Notes: generated from the letters alone by a model not told the origin. Positions 17,407 through 27,783 are shown, counted from the first letter of the stretch. The stretch: DNA of 64,000 nt from Ignavibacteria bacterium (GCA_025612245.1 JAAXKQ010000003.1:197105-261104); one strand, 5' to 3'. Numbers and translations are program-made.

Positions 17407-19305
17407 TTATTTCTGGTCAAGGAGCTTTTCCATTTCATCCAGGAGCTCATTCATCTTGCTCATGGTCTGAAGTACAGGCTCTTTGGAGGTCATGTCCACT
17501 CCGGCTTTCTTCAGCACGTTGATCGGGTAATCGGAGCTTCCCGACTTCAGGAACTCAAGGTACCTGTCGATTGCGGGCTGACCTTCTTTCTTTATCTTTG
17601 CAACGAGCGCCTGCGAGGCCGCAAGCCCGGTAGCATACTGATAGACGTAAAAGTTATAGTAGAAGTGAGGTATCCTGGCCCACGTATAATCCTCCTCCTC
17701 GTCTATTACGACGTCCGGTCCCCAGTAGCGCTGGGTCAGTTCATGGTACATGGAGCATAACTTGTCCGGCGTCAGGGGCTCACCTTTCTCAACCTTATTG
17801 TGCACCATACCCTCAAATTCGGCAAAGCAAGCCTGGCGGTAGAAAGTTGAAGTGATGTTTGTCAGGTACTTTTCTATTAGTGCCAGCTTTTCTTCTTTAG
17901 ACTGCGCGTGGTCGATGAGGTAATCCAGAAGAAGCGCCTCATTTGCCGTGGAGGCAACCTCGGCAACAAAGATCGAATAATCGGCATAAGGATAAGGCTG
18001 TGTCCGTTCCGTATAGAAGGAATGCATATTATGCCCCATTTCATGCGCGAGCGTAAAGACGTCATTTAACTGGTTGTTCCAGTTAAGGAGCACATAAGGG
18101 TGAACGCCAAATGTTGTGCCCGAAGAGTATGCGCCGCTTCTTTTGCCCTTTGTTTCATATACGTCGATCCACCTGTTATCGAAGGCATTCCTGAGGTTTT
18201 TAATGTAGTCGCCTCCCATCGGTTTCAGGGCCTCCAGCACAACGCTTTTTCCCGTTTCAAAGTCATACTCTTTTTTAACTCCCGGAAACAGTGTCACATA
18301 GCTGTCGTAGATATGCAATTCATCCAGGCCAAGGGCCCTTTTCTTTATGCGGGCCCAGCGGTGCAGGGGCTCCAGGTTTTCATTTATGCTTTTAATCAGG
18401 TTGTCGTAAACAGTAACTGGAATATTATTTGCATCCAGAGCCGCTTCCTTGGAGGAATTATAGCGCCTTGCCCTGGAATAAAAAACGTGCGTCTTGACGT
18501 TGCCGCTAAAAAGCGTTGAAAGCGTGGTCTTATATTCCCTGAAAGGTTTGTAGAACCCGAGGTATACCCTTTTTCTGTATTCACGGTCCGTTGAAAAAAG
18601 CGCGGCGGAATACCTTCCGTGAGAAATCTGCACCTCGCGGCCTTCAGTATCCTTTACAACCGGGAACTGCATTTCGGCGTCGGTAAAAACGTTAAAAGTA
18701 CTGTAGGGTATGCCGCTTACCTCGGAACCCATGGCAAGGAGTTCCTCCTGTTCTTTAGAAAGCGTGTGCTCTTTGGTCCTGAAGAGGTTGTCAAACTGAT
18801 GGCGGTATAGCCTGAGGCCTTCAGACTGCCCGAAAAAGCTTTTTATTTTCTCCTCCGGCAGACTCAGAATCTCCGGGCGCATAAATGAGCTCAGTGCGGC
18901 AACTTTGGCCGAAAGAGCGCTTATGCGGTCGTACCTGGCGCGGTTTTCGGAATTTGCAAGGTCCAGATCCTTCGACAATGAAGAATAAAGGTAAAGCCTT
19001 GAGAGTTTCATTCCCATCTCATCGTCAAACTTCATCGCCTCAAAGAGCTCTTCGGCAGAGTTTCCAAGTTTCCCCTGGAAATTCTTGTACGCCTGGGCAT
19101 TTTCCTCAACCCAGCTGAAGTCCTTCTCCCAGAGCTCTGCCGTCTTGTAAATGTCCTCAAGATTCCAGGTATATTTTGCCTCCATCTCACCTCTTGCAGG
19201 AAGGCTTCCTGTTCCATCCTGCGCCATCAGGCAGTTTTCACAGAGGCTCGGAATAATTAAAGTCATAAATAATCCTGTAAATAAAAGTAAAAAATTTGTC
19301 TTCAT
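17407..19305 (-). CDS. pepF: Secreted oligoendopeptidase F (M3 family)
   Basis: A 632-residue zinc metallopeptidase of the M3B group that cleaves oligopeptides. The zinc site is TLAHEMGHNMHSF (HEMGH), with the downstream Glu in FVAEVASTANEALL. The family's N-terminal helical domain (about 40-200) precedes it. Unlike most PepF proteins, it begins with a signal peptide (residues 1-28, LLLFTGLFMTLIIPSLC). It is therefore probably periplasmic or surface-bound. The C-terminus is SKMNELLDEMEKLLDQK. It is transcribed alone and divergent from a histidine kinase. Confidence 0.93.
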   Translation of the reverse strand: MKTNFLLLFTGLFMTLIIPSLCENCLMAQDGTGSLPARGEMEAKYTWNLEDIYKTAELWEKDFSWVEENAQAYKNFQGKLGNSAEELFEAMKFDDEMGMKLSRLYLYSSLSKDLDLANSENRARYDRISALSAKVAALSSFMRPEILSLPEEKIKSFFGQSEGLRLYRHQFDNLFRTKEHTLSKEQEELLAMGSEVSGIPYSTFNVFTDAEMQFPVVKDTEGREVQISHGRYSAALFSTDREYRKRVYLGFYKPFREYKTTLSTLFSGNVKTHVFYSRARRYNSSKEAALDANNIPVTVYDNLIKSINENLEPLHRWARIKKRALGLDELHIYDSYVTLFPGVKKEYDFETGKSVVLEALKPMGGDYIKNLRNAFDNRWIDVYETKGKRSGAYSSGTTFGVHPYVLLNWNNQLNDVFTLAHEMGHNMHSFYTERTQPYPYADYSIFVAEVASTANEALLLDYLIDHAQSKEEKLALIEKYLTNITSTFYRQACFAEFEGMVHNKVEKGEPLTPDKLCSMYHELTQRYWGPDVVIDEEEDYTWARIPHFYYNFYVYQYATGLAASQALVAKIKKEGQPAIDRYLEFLKSGSSDYPINVLKKAGVDMTSKEPVLQTMSKMNELLDEMEKLLDQK

Positions 19306-19645
19306 AAGCCGCGCCTCCCAGTTTGATGATTACTGTCCTTTATAGCGCAAATTACCGCAAAAAATCATCAAAATCGAGCACGTTTATTAAATTAAGCAAT
19401 CAGCCCTTTCTTCTGCAAGTACCCTGGGGTCACATCCCAGTAAAAAGACTGGACTTCCGCAAGAAAATTTAAAATTTAATATTTTTTTTCGAATATTTAG
19501 TTAAATTAGTTATCACAATTATTTTACGGGGAATTTCCCATAGTAACTGAACTAAATATTACTTCGCACGGGATATTGTTTTTTTCGGGCAGTTTCCATA
19601 TCCTGTACGAAATCAAATTTCAACCTGGCATTATTCTTTATAAAT
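19306..19645. other. AT-rich divergent intergenic region
   Basis: About 340 bases between the leftward oligoendopeptidase and the rightward histidine kinase. It includes a very AT-rich tract near 19465-19490 and a short inverted repeat (CCAGT...ACTGG, about 19436-19451). It must hold both promoters, but I cannot place them with confidence. No gene is seen. Confidence 0.5.
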
Positions 19646-22399
19646 ATGATAAATAAAGACATCAAGTGCCTTCTTATAGCGCCTGAACGGCAAAAGCCGA
19701 AGCTGGAAGATAGAATCGGAAAAAACGGAACGGTTATTGACCTAATTCCTATGCCTGAAGATTCAGGACTGAAAAATTATCTTTCGGAGACGGACTACGA
19801 TGTCTGCCTGTTTTTTATTGACCAAGGCAGCCCCTGGTCAGATAAATTCACGGATTTTATCTCCTCGTGCCATGAGATTCCCTCCTTATTCATACTGGAA
19901 GATAAGAACTGCGAGCTCGCCTTTAAGCTTATGAAGTCCGGTGCCGGTGACGTCCTTTTCTTAGAAGAGTTTACAGACAAGACACTATTGGATTCCATAA
20001 AAAGGCTTCAGGGAAAGAACATCCTCAGCCAGTCGCCTCAGGAAGAAGGACTCCTGCTTGTTGACATGTTAAACTCCCTGTTCAAATCCACGCCCCTGGG
20101 CTTTGCAGTTTTCAACACACAAGGCTCCATGCTGGGCTTCAACAGCTCGTTTCAAAAAATCCTCGGCTTCAGCTCAGGCAAGCTCCTTTCAATGAAGCTA
20201 AGGGATATCTGCTATTCAGACTATGTCAACGAGGTTTATTACTACGACGACCTCATAAATGAAAAGATAGATCATTTTGAACTGGAAAGGCCCCTTTACA
20301 ACAAGGAAGGGAACCTGATCTGGTGCAGGATATTTGTAAGCCTTATTAAGGTCAAAAGCAGAGAACCTAAGCTCATGGTTATGACCATAAACAACACCAC
20401 AGAGAAAAAGCAGTCCTCTTTGCAGCTCGAAAAGGAGCGCTATTACCTGCAGAGGCTCATGGATAACATCCCGGATGCCATATATTTCAAGGACGCCGAG
20501 CACAGGTTTACAAAGGTAAGCAGGTATGTTCACTTAAAAAGCATTAAAGACTCGCGACAGGCAGTGGGTAAAACGGATTTTGACTTCTTTGCCAAAGAGC
20601 ACGCACAGGAAGCCTTTGAGGACGAAGAGAATATTATCAGGACGGGTAAACCGATCATAAACAAGGTTGAAAAGGAGACTTTCCCTAACGGCGACATAGC
20701 CTGGGTATCCTCCACAAAAGCTCCCCTTTTCGACAGCGACGGCAATGTAAACGGAATTGTGGGAATTTCAAGGGACGTCACTGAAATGAAACTTTCCGAG
20801 GAGGCGCTCTTAAAATCTGAAGAACGCTACCGCAACCTGGTGGAGTATATTCCGGACACAATTACGGTTATCTGTGAAAACAAGATCGTCTTCGTAAACT
20901 CTTCCGGACTGAGCCTCATGAAGGCCTCCAGCATGAAGGATTTGCTTAACAAGGATATCTTCAGCTGCATACATGCCCATTACCGCTCAGTTGCTGAACA
21001 TTTCATGGAAAAAATTCTAAAGCACGAGTCCCCTGCAAGGGCTAACAAGGTAAAACTTATCACGCTTTCCGGCGAAACAATTGACGCCGAGATGACGGGC
21101 ATTCCAACTACGTATAACGGAAAACCAGCAATTCAGCTCGTAACACGCGATATTACCGACCTTAAAAGGCAGGAGAAGATCAAGCAGACTACACTGAAGA
21201 TACTGCAGGCTTCCAACTATGCCAGTACTACGGATGAGCTTTTCAGGTATATCCATCAGGCTATCGGAAGCCTTATGCCCGTAAACAACTTTTATATCGC
21301 CCTTTTCGACGAAAAAAGCCAGATGCTCTCATTCCCTTACTGGATGGATGAGGAAGATGAGCAGATGCTTCCTAAAAAACCCGGAAGGGGCCTTACCGAA
21401 TATGTGCTCAGAAACGGTAAGGCAATACTCCTTACTGCGAAGGATGACCTGGAACTGCAGAAACAAGGCGAGGTCGACCTGGTAGGCTCCCCGGCCAGAA
21501 TATGGCTTGGCGTACCGCTTCAGATAAAGGATAAAACTATCGGCGTTATTGTAGTACAGGACTATAACCATGAGGACGCATACAACGAAACAGACAAGGA
21601 AACCCTTGAACTTATATCCTTTTCCGTCTCCCGTGCAATAGAAAGAAAGAAATCCGAAGAAGAGATACTCAACTACGTTCAGCAGCTCAAGGAAAGCAAT
21701 ACGACAAAGGACAGGTTCTTCTCCTTTATTTCACACGACCTGAGGGGCCCTTTCTCCTCACTTCTAGGCTTCTCGGAAATGATGCTTGAGGACTTTGATA
21801 ACCTTTCCCACCAGGACCTGAAAAAATATCTCGAAATTATAAACGCCACTTCAAAGAACCTTTATAATCTCCTCAATAACCTCCTTCAGTTCTCAAGGTT
21901 CCAGACCGGGAGGATTCAGTTTGTTCCTGTAAAGTGCAACCTTGGCGAGCTTATTGCTAAAAATATAGACCTTTTGAGCGGCAACGCTCTTAAGAAAGGA
22001 ATATGCCTTAAAAATGAAGCCGTAATTCGTGAAACTGCCTTTGTGGATGAGGAGATGATCAGTTCAGCTATACAGAACCTCATTACAAACGCGGTTAAGT
22101 TTACCCCCAGGAACGGGAGCATTACCGTAAAATGCACCAAAAGAGATCAGGAAAATGAGGCACTCGTTTCCATAAGCGATACCGGCGTCGGAATGGATAA
22201 GGATACGCTCGACAAGCTCTTCCGCATCGAAGTCATCCATTCTACCAGCGGAACGGAAAAAGAGCCCGGAACCGGCCTTGGACTCATTCTGACCAAGGAG
22301 TCAATCGAGAAAAATAACGGAAAACTGTGGGTTGAAAGTGCTCCCGGCAAGGGAAGCACATTCTATTTTACAATTCCGCTTTCTTTGCCAAAAGCTTAA
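19646..22399 (+). CDS. Hybrid-less sensor histidine kinase with REC-like, three PAS and GAF domains
   Basis: A 917-residue cytoplasmic sensor kinase. The order is a degenerate receiver-like N-terminus (about 5-125, no clear phospho-acceptor), PAS (140-255), PAS (265-385), PAS (390-505), GAF (515-668), HisKA with the phospho-accepting H697 (FISHDLRGPFSSLL), and an HATPase with N, G1 and G2 boxes (NLITNAVKFTP, DTGVGMD, GTGLGL). No membrane helices are visible. No response regulator is adjacent, so it is an orphan kinase. The stimulus is unknown; the PAS and GAF domains suggest small-molecule or redox input. Its stop overlaps the stop of convergent corA. Confidence 0.93.
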   Translation: MINKDIKCLLIAPERQKPKLEDRIGKNGTVIDLIPMPEDSGLKNYLSETDYDVCLFFIDQGSPWSDKFTDFISSCHEIPSLFILEDKNCELAFKLMKSGAGDVLFLEEFTDKTLLDSIKRLQGKNILSQSPQEEGLLLVDMLNSLFKSTPLGFAVFNTQGSMLGFNSSFQKILGFSSGKLLSMKLRDICYSDYVNEVYYYDDLINEKIDHFELERPLYNKEGNLIWCRIFVSLIKVKSREPKLMVMTINNTTEKKQSSLQLEKERYYLQRLMDNIPDAIYFKDAEHRFTKVSRYVHLKSIKDSRQAVGKTDFDFFAKEHAQEAFEDEENIIRTGKPIINKVEKETFPNGDIAWVSSTKAPLFDSDGNVNGIVGISRDVTEMKLSEEALLKSEERYRNLVEYIPDTITVICENKIVFVNSSGLSLMKASSMKDLLNKDIFSCIHAHYRSVAEHFMEKILKHESPARANKVKLITLSGETIDAEMTGIPTTYNGKPAIQLVTRDITDLKRQEKIKQTTLKILQASNYASTTDELFRYIHQAIGSLMPVNNFYIALFDEKSQMLSFPYWMDEEDEQMLPKKPGRGLTEYVLRNGKAILLTAKDDLELQKQGEVDLVGSPARIWLGVPLQIKDKTIGVIVVQDYNHEDAYNETDKETLELISFSVSRAIERKKSEEEILNYVQQLKESNTTKDRFFSFISHDLRGPFSSLLGFSEMMLEDFDNLSHQDLKKYLEIINATSKNLYNLLNNLLQFSRFQTGRIQFVPVKCNLGELIAKNIDLLSGNALKKGICLKNEAVIRETAFVDEEMISSAIQNLITNAVKFTPRNGSITVKCTKRDQENEALVSISDTGVGMDKDTLDKLFRIEVIHSTSGTEKEPGTGLGLILTKESIEKNNGKLWVESAPGKGSTFYFTIPLSLPKA

Positions 22400-23472
22400 A
22401 ACCACTTCTTCTTTTTGAAGTAAATAAAAAGCCCCAGCGAGACAATAAGCATTACTAAAAGCACCAGCGGATATCCCAGGTAATAGTTCAGCTCGGGCAT
22501 GTTGTACCTGCTTACACCTGTGTTGAAATTCATTCCATACAGCCCCGCAATAAAGTTTAACGGTATGAAAAAAGTGGATATTATGGTCAGCACCTTCATT
22601 ATCTCGTTTAATTTGTTGCTGACGCTGGAAAGGTAAATATCCATCAGACCGGCTGTCATTTCCCTGTAGTTCTCGTTTGTATCAATCAGCTGAACTACAT
22701 GATCGTAAAGATCCCTAAGGTAAGGCTGCGTGGACTTTGCAATGAGCTCCGACTCCAGCTTCTCCAGGCCTCCAATTACCTCCCTTAAGGGCCACACGGC
22801 ACGCCTGATGACTATCATCTCCCCTTTCAGCTTATATATCTTCTGCAGAGTCTGCTTTGTGGGGTTTTCCACCAGCTCATCCTCAATTGCCTCGATCTTA
22901 TCCCCAATTTTCTCAAGCACCGAAAAGTAATTATCCACTACCACGTCCAGAAGCCTGTAGGCCAGATAATCAGGGCCAAGTTCCCTCACCCTGCCCTTAT
23001 TCTTCTTCAGGTTCTCTCTTACAGCCCTGAAGTCATCGGTCTCGTTCTCCTGAAAGGATATGACGTAGTTCTTTCCTATCACAAGGCTCACCTGCTCCGA
23101 CTTCAGCAAGTCGGTTTCTTCATCAAAGGAAAGAATTTTCATTACCACAAAAATGTAGCTACCGTTATCCTCGGCCTTTGGGCGGTGTGAGGTATTCAAA
23201 ATATCCTCAAGAGTAAGGGGATGGATGTGGAATTTCTCCCCTATTAAGCCGACAGTCTCGGGGATATGAATCCCGTCTAGATTGATCCACTGGTTGGTTT
23301 CCAAGATTGGCTTTATCTGCTCCGGGCCTTCCAGTATCTTTTCGGAGAAATTCACCTTGTCGTATACTGCCGTGGTAATCTTTATGCCGTCACCGGTCCT
23401 GTCGCCCATGTAAATGAGACTTCCCGGCAGCTGTCCTACCTTTTTGCGCGAGTTCTTCAGAATTTTTTTCAT
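22396..23472 (-). CDS. corA: CorA-type magnesium/cobalt transporter
   Basis: A 358-residue pentameric inner-membrane divalent cation channel. The soluble N-terminal alpha/beta and long helical domain (about 1-290) precede two C-terminal membrane helices (about 300-318 and 332-352). The selectivity signature YGMNFN lies between them. A Lys-rich end (FKKKKWF) faces the cytoplasm. The length is normal. The gene is convergent with the histidine kinase, and the two stop codons share four bases (22396-22399). Mg2+ transport is family knowledge; Co2+ or Zn2+ are alternatives. Confidence 0.94.
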   Translation of the reverse strand: MKKILKNSRKKVGQLPGSLIYMGDRTGDGIKITTAVYDKVNFSEKILEGPEQIKPILETNQWINLDGIHIPETVGLIGEKFHIHPLTLEDILNTSHRPKAEDNGSYIFVVMKILSFDEETDLLKSEQVSLVIGKNYVISFQENETDDFRAVRENLKKNKGRVRELGPDYLAYRLLDVVVDNYFSVLEKIGDKIEAIEDELVENPTKQTLQKIYKLKGEMIVIRRAVWPLREVIGGLEKLESELIAKSTQPYLRDLYDHVVQLIDTNENYREMTAGLMDIYLSSVSNKLNEIMKVLTIISTFFIPLNFIAGLYGMNFNTGVSRYNMPELNYYLGYPLVLLVMLIVSLGLFIYFKKKKWF

Positions 23473-23572
23473 TAGATTTCAGTCTGTGGAAATTTTATAA
23501 TTAACTACTCAACAATTTAATAATTGTTGCTTATATTTGCTCTCAAATTCACGTTAAAATTCAGAGGTAACG

Positions 23573-24928
23573 GTGGAAGCACCCCTAAGAGAAAAAGAAG
23601 CCTTAATTAAAGGTGCCCAGGCCGGCAGAAAAAAAATATGGAATTTCCCGTTTTCATTCTGGATATCGAACCTGGTTGAACTCTTCGAAAGGTCGGCTTA
23701 CTATGCCGTCTTTATTGCAATAACATTGTACCTGACGCGCGTTGTGGGCTATAGCGACATCTGGGCAGCGTGGATAGGAGGCATTTTCTCTGCCGGACTT
23801 TACCTGCTTCCCCCCTTCAGCGGGGCATTTGCAGATAAGATCGGGTTCAGGAAAGCCGTAATACTTGCATTCTCACTCCTTTCAATCGGATATTTTACTC
23901 TTGGGGCCCTCCCCTACAAGGCCACCGTCTTGCCCGCAATTGTCATTCTCATGGTGGGCGGATCTTTCATTAAATCAATCATTACGGGCACGGTTGCCAA
24001 GACCACAAACCAGGAGAACCGCGCGCGTGCTTTCTCGATATTCTATGGAATGGTTAACATAGGATCATTCCTTGGGAAGACGTTTGCCTACCCCTTAAGA
24101 CTCAGGTGGGGTCTGGAGTCGATTAACTTTTATGCCGCTGCAATGACGATTCTGGCGCTGGTGGTTGTTTTTATTTTCTATAAGAATGTCGACGAGGCGG
24201 GCGAGGCCAAAAAGCTTAAGGATACGTGGAAAAGTTTTATTTCCATTCTGACGAACCTGAGGCTTCTGACGCTGATTCTGATCATAACAGGATTCTGGAT
24301 CATTCAGTCGCAGCTCTATGCCACAATGCCCAAGTATGTCCTCAGGACCGTAGGCGAAAGTGCTTCCCCGGAATGGATTGCAAACGTCAACCCTTTTGTC
24401 GTTATGATCTCCGTTGTATTTATTACCTCCTTAATGAGCAAGGTTAAGGCAATTACCAGCATGACCGTAGGCATGTTTCTAATGCCCATTTCAGCGCTTT
24501 GCATGGCCTCAAGCCCCTTGCTTGCATCCCTGACCGGAGGGCAGGTAGATTTCCTGGGGCTCTTCCAGGCTCACCCGGTAACCGTAATGATGATAATAGG
24601 CATCATATTCCAGGGGCTTGCAGAATGCTTTATTTCACCGCGCTACCTGGAGTTCTTCTCTCTTCAGGCTCCCAAAGGAGAAGAAGGCCTCTATATGGGG
24701 TTCAGCCATCTGCACTCCTTCTTTGCTTACCTGCTCGGATTCGGGATCTCGGGCTATCTGCTCACGGCTTACGTTCCGGAACGCGCCGGCCTCAGCCCAG
24801 TGGAGCTTAAGACGGCTTACATTCATGCGCATTACGTCTGGTATTACTTCGCGGCAATCGGCTTTACGGCTGCCATAGCACTGATCATATATAACAAGGT
24901 AACCAGCCGTATGGATAAAAAACATTAA
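23573..24928 (+). CDS. MFS transporter related to the POT/PTR family
   Basis: A 451-residue inner-membrane protein with about twelve hydrophobic helices. The first helix carries ELFERSAYY, close to the ExxERFxYY proton-coupling motif of POT peptide transporters. GAFADKIGFRKAV matches the loop 2-3 MFS signature (GxxaDrxGrR). The start is a GTG at 23573 behind CAGAGGTAAC. Peptide or other small-solute uptake is possible. The rest of the sequence is divergent, so the substrate is left open. It is followed by an unrelated HAD gene 117 bases on. Confidence 0.8.
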   Translation: MEAPLREKEALIKGAQAGRKKIWNFPFSFWISNLVELFERSAYYAVFIAITLYLTRVVGYSDIWAAWIGGIFSAGLYLLPPFSGAFADKIGFRKAVILAFSLLSIGYFTLGALPYKATVLPAIVILMVGGSFIKSIITGTVAKTTNQENRARAFSIFYGMVNIGSFLGKTFAYPLRLRWGLESINFYAAAMTILALVVVFIFYKNVDEAGEAKKLKDTWKSFISILTNLRLLTLILIITGFWIIQSQLYATMPKYVLRTVGESASPEWIANVNPFVVMISVVFITSLMSKVKAITSMTVGMFLMPISALCMASSPLLASLTGGQVDFLGLFQAHPVTVMMIIGIIFQGLAECFISPRYLEFFSLQAPKGEEGLYMGFSHLHSFFAYLLGFGISGYLLTAYVPERAGLSPVELKTAYIHAHYVWYYFAAIGFTAAIALIIYNKVTSRMDKKH

Positions 24929-25045
24929 CGGACTCATCCGGGTCCTTAAAACTTTAGGTCATGAGCTTTATTTTCCCGTGAATGTTTCGATTATAATGTG
25001 GGAAATGGATTTTGAACATACTTATTTCTGGAGAAGAGGGATAAT

Positions 25046-26422
25046 ATGATAAATAAAAAACTTCTAAGCAGTGATGAGATCCAGGAAATAATGCCTGAGC
25101 TGGGTCTTGAGTTTGCAGTAGTTCATAACCCCGCTCTGGTTTACCCGGAAACCGAACTGCTTCCGCTTGCACCCAAAATTACAGCTCCGCAAAAAGAGCT
25201 CTCGGCAGTAGTCCTGGACCTTGAAGGGGCTGCCTGCACGACGGTTGATTTGCGGCTCCATTCGCTTGAGTATGTCATCCGTTCAATCAGCGGAAGGCTT
25301 TCCAGGGATGAGTGGAAAGGGCTTGACCCGTTATTGGACTATCCCAATCTTCTTGGCATCAGCGTCTCAGAGCAGATCCGCTACCTCATACAGCGCTACC
25401 ATAATTTCATTAAGTCCGATCAGATGAAAGATGCTTATTTTAATTCGGTACTCTGGACCAGCATCCTAAGCCACGACGAGGAACGAAAGCTTGAAGCCGG
25501 GCACAGCCTGGAATATTTCGGGCTTCAGGATATGCTCAAAGACAGCAAGTTCAACGAACTCGTCATACAGAAGGAATTTAACAAGTACAATTCCAACATC
25601 ATCACCAATTACTTCGTGCACAAATACGGCAGCCTGCTGAACCTTCAGAATTTCGAGAACTCCATAAGAGCTGCTGCGGAAATATTTTACAGGCATTATC
25701 ACCAAACACTTGAGCTGATAAAGTATGGCGAGGGCTCTAACCTGGCTGAAAAGCTGACCGGAAAGAGCGATATGCCGCTTATAAGGCCCCTGGCCTCAGT
25801 TTCCCTGCTCTTTGCCCTCGTGAAAGGATGGCTTGGTGAGGAGGTCGATTACCTCTTTGATGAATTAAACCAGGAGCTTAAACTTAAAAGCAGCCAGGTC
25901 TACCGGATAAGCAGTCCGGCGGAAGCCAGGCTGAAACTGAAAAAGCTGGGCAGGCATTTCGAGACTCACCCGGTAAAGATTGCACTTGCTACCTCATCGG
26001 CTTCCTATGAAGCCGGCATTGTACTTGAGGAGCTCTTTAACGTAATTTCCCACGAGATAAGAAAGTGGAAATTGCCACAGGCAAAAAAAGACCTCCTTTT
26101 AGGAAAGTTTTCCGACTTCAGGAACGTAGTTGACGTTTTTGTTACAGGAAGCCAGTCCAGTAAGATGAGGCCCAAACCCCACCGCGACCTTTTCAGCTTG
26201 GCCTTAGGCAAGCTCGGTTTGCCAAGGAGCATGTTCCACCAGGTACTGGGCTTTGAAGACTCAGAGAACGGAATCATTGCACTCCGGGCCTCGGGCATCG
26301 GACTTGCCGCTGCGGTGCCTTTTGCAAAAAGCACGCGGAACGACTTTTCTGCGGCAGCATTCATACTACCCGGGGGCATAAGCGAGGCAATACTGAATCA
26401 CGACCTGTTCATAAGTCTTTAG
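25046..26422 (+). CDS. HAD-superfamily hydrolase, beta-phosphoglucomutase-like, with large insertion
   Basis: A 458-residue protein. Four HAD motifs are recognisable in order: VVLDLEGAA (motif I, nucleophile D58, but the usual second Asp is Glu), LATSSAS (II), RPKPHRDLF (III, Lys) and VLGFEDSENGIIALRASG (IV). The FEDS...G..A..AG pattern is that of the beta-phosphoglucomutase/phosphatase branch. The family normally has about 220 residues. Here about 240 extra helical residues separate motifs I and II, and there is a 45-residue N-terminal extension. The gene is followed by aldose epimerase, which fits a sugar-phosphate substrate. That is inference. Confidence 0.75.
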   Translation: MINKKLLSSDEIQEIMPELGLEFAVVHNPALVYPETELLPLAPKITAPQKELSAVVLDLEGAACTTVDLRLHSLEYVIRSISGRLSRDEWKGLDPLLDYPNLLGISVSEQIRYLIQRYHNFIKSDQMKDAYFNSVLWTSILSHDEERKLEAGHSLEYFGLQDMLKDSKFNELVIQKEFNKYNSNIITNYFVHKYGSLLNLQNFENSIRAAAEIFYRHYHQTLELIKYGEGSNLAEKLTGKSDMPLIRPLASVSLLFALVKGWLGEEVDYLFDELNQELKLKSSQVYRISSPAEARLKLKKLGRHFETHPVKIALATSSASYEAGIVLEELFNVISHEIRKWKLPQAKKDLLLGKFSDFRNVVDVFVTGSQSSKMRPKPHRDLFSLALGKLGLPRSMFHQVLGFEDSENGIIALRASGIGLAAAVPFAKSTRNDFSAAAFILPGGISEAILNHDLFISL

Positions 26423-26509
26423 ACAATATTTTATACTATAAGTATATTAGTTGGATTTTTTATAAATTTGTAGTTAAAATAAACCTATAGAACAAATTTT
26501 GGAGTAGTT

Positions 26510-27529
26510 TTGAGCAGATACATTCATACGGAAGGAAAATTCGGCAGTTTCAAAACTATAATCCTGAAAGATACTCTTTCAGGCACCAGCACCGAAATTG
26601 CACTCAGAGGCGCTACTCTGCTGAACTATTTTATCCCCCTAAAGGGAAAACTCTTCAACATAATTGACGGCTACCAGACTCCCAGAGAGTTCGAGGAGTT
26701 AAGCGGAGCCCGTTCATGCATAATGGCACCGTTCTCAAACAGAATCAAGGACGGATTCTACGAGTTTGATGACGCCCAGCACCAGATGTACAACCCCGTA
26801 AACCCGCAGCGCGAGCCGATACACGGCTTTGTAAGGATCCTTGATTTTGAGGTAAAGAAAATTACAACCGACGAGAATAAGGCTGAACTGATTCTCTTTA
26901 CGAGCAAGATCAGAAAAGGGGCCTTCAAGGGATATCCTTACTCGGTTGACGTTGAAGTCAGATTCCTTCTGAAGGATAATGAGCTGCACGTCGAGATAAC
27001 AGGTCACAACAAGGGCTCTGAGCCTGCGCTGTTTGGCTCAGGCTGGCACCCGTATTTTAAGACCTCAGAGGAAGGCGTCGATCACCTGGTTCTGACCGTT
27101 CCAGCCTCAAAGGTCATCATGGTGGATGAAAAGCTGATACCATTAAGAGGCGAGGATGCTTATCTGCCGATTGACCAAAACCCCGAGGCCGACTTCCGCC
27201 CGTCAAAAGACATCTACCAGAATACAATTGGCGACCGGGAAGTCAACTACTGCTATTCCGACCTTCAGCCCGGGAAAGACGGACTTATCAGGTCCTCAAT
27301 CCGCGACCCCAAAAACGGGCTTAAAATTACCGTGTTCCAGAAAGGCGGGGTATTCTACGCTTATTCGGCCGACGAGGCCAAATACCGTCCGAGAAAGTCT
27401 ATTGCACTCGAACCGGTACAATACATTACCAATTCCTATAACCGCCCAGAACTGAAGGACAAGATGACGCTTAAACCCGGATGCTCGGTTACTTTCAGTT
27501 TCGGAGTGGCAACAGAAATTCTGAGATAA
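26510..27529 (+). CDS. galM: Aldose 1-epimerase (mutarotase) family protein
   Basis: A 339-residue protein that interconverts alpha- and beta-anomers of hexoses, or acts on a related sugar. It has the family's beta-sandwich signatures: REPIHGFVR (first His), GSGWHPYF (second His) and SIALEPVQYI (the catalytic Glu), plus NRIKDGFYEF near the N-terminus. The start is a TTG at 26510 behind TTTTGGAGTAG, because no ATG fits. It is downstream of the HAD hydrolase (88 bases) and upstream of the UDP-GlcNAc 2-epimerase, so it is in a sugar-handling neighbourhood. Its precise sugar is not shown. Confidence 0.9.
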   Translation: MSRYIHTEGKFGSFKTIILKDTLSGTSTEIALRGATLLNYFIPLKGKLFNIIDGYQTPREFEELSGARSCIMAPFSNRIKDGFYEFDDAQHQMYNPVNPQREPIHGFVRILDFEVKKITTDENKAELILFTSKIRKGAFKGYPYSVDVEVRFLLKDNELHVEITGHNKGSEPALFGSGWHPYFKTSEEGVDHLVLTVPASKVIMVDEKLIPLRGEDAYLPIDQNPEADFRPSKDIYQNTIGDREVNYCYSDLQPGKDGLIRSSIRDPKNGLKITVFQKGGVFYAYSADEAKYRPRKSIALEPVQYITNSYNRPELKDKMTLKPGCSVTFSFGVATEILR

Positions 27530-27543
27530 AACCTTTTTGCTTT

Positions 27544-27572
27544 GGCAGGCCTTTACGTTATAAAGGCCTGCC
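27544..27572 (+). terminator. Hairpin after aldose epimerase
   Basis: A 12-base perfect stem (GGCAGGCCTTTA/TAAAGGCCTGCC) with a 5-base loop, 15 bases past the galM stop. No clean T-run follows, so strength is uncertain. Confidence 0.6.
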
Positions 27573-27783
27573 ATTCCTCGTACCCGTCTTCCTTTCCAAA
27601 AATCTTCCATTTTATTTTACTTCAATTGAATTCTTATAAATATAAATTTGGTCTTTTAAGTCTAATCCGGTAATTTTGAAAGGCGGTTTTTTCGCGCCAA
27701 CTGAGGTGCACTAAAATTCCGCACATTTTTTTTCGACGATTAATGATCAATATTCCCCACTTAACAACATAAGGATGAGATAA

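Noticed and set aside
19436-19451. Short inverted repeat as an operator before the histidine kinase
   Set aside because: Five-base arms in AT-rich sequence are expected by chance and lie about 200 bases from either start.
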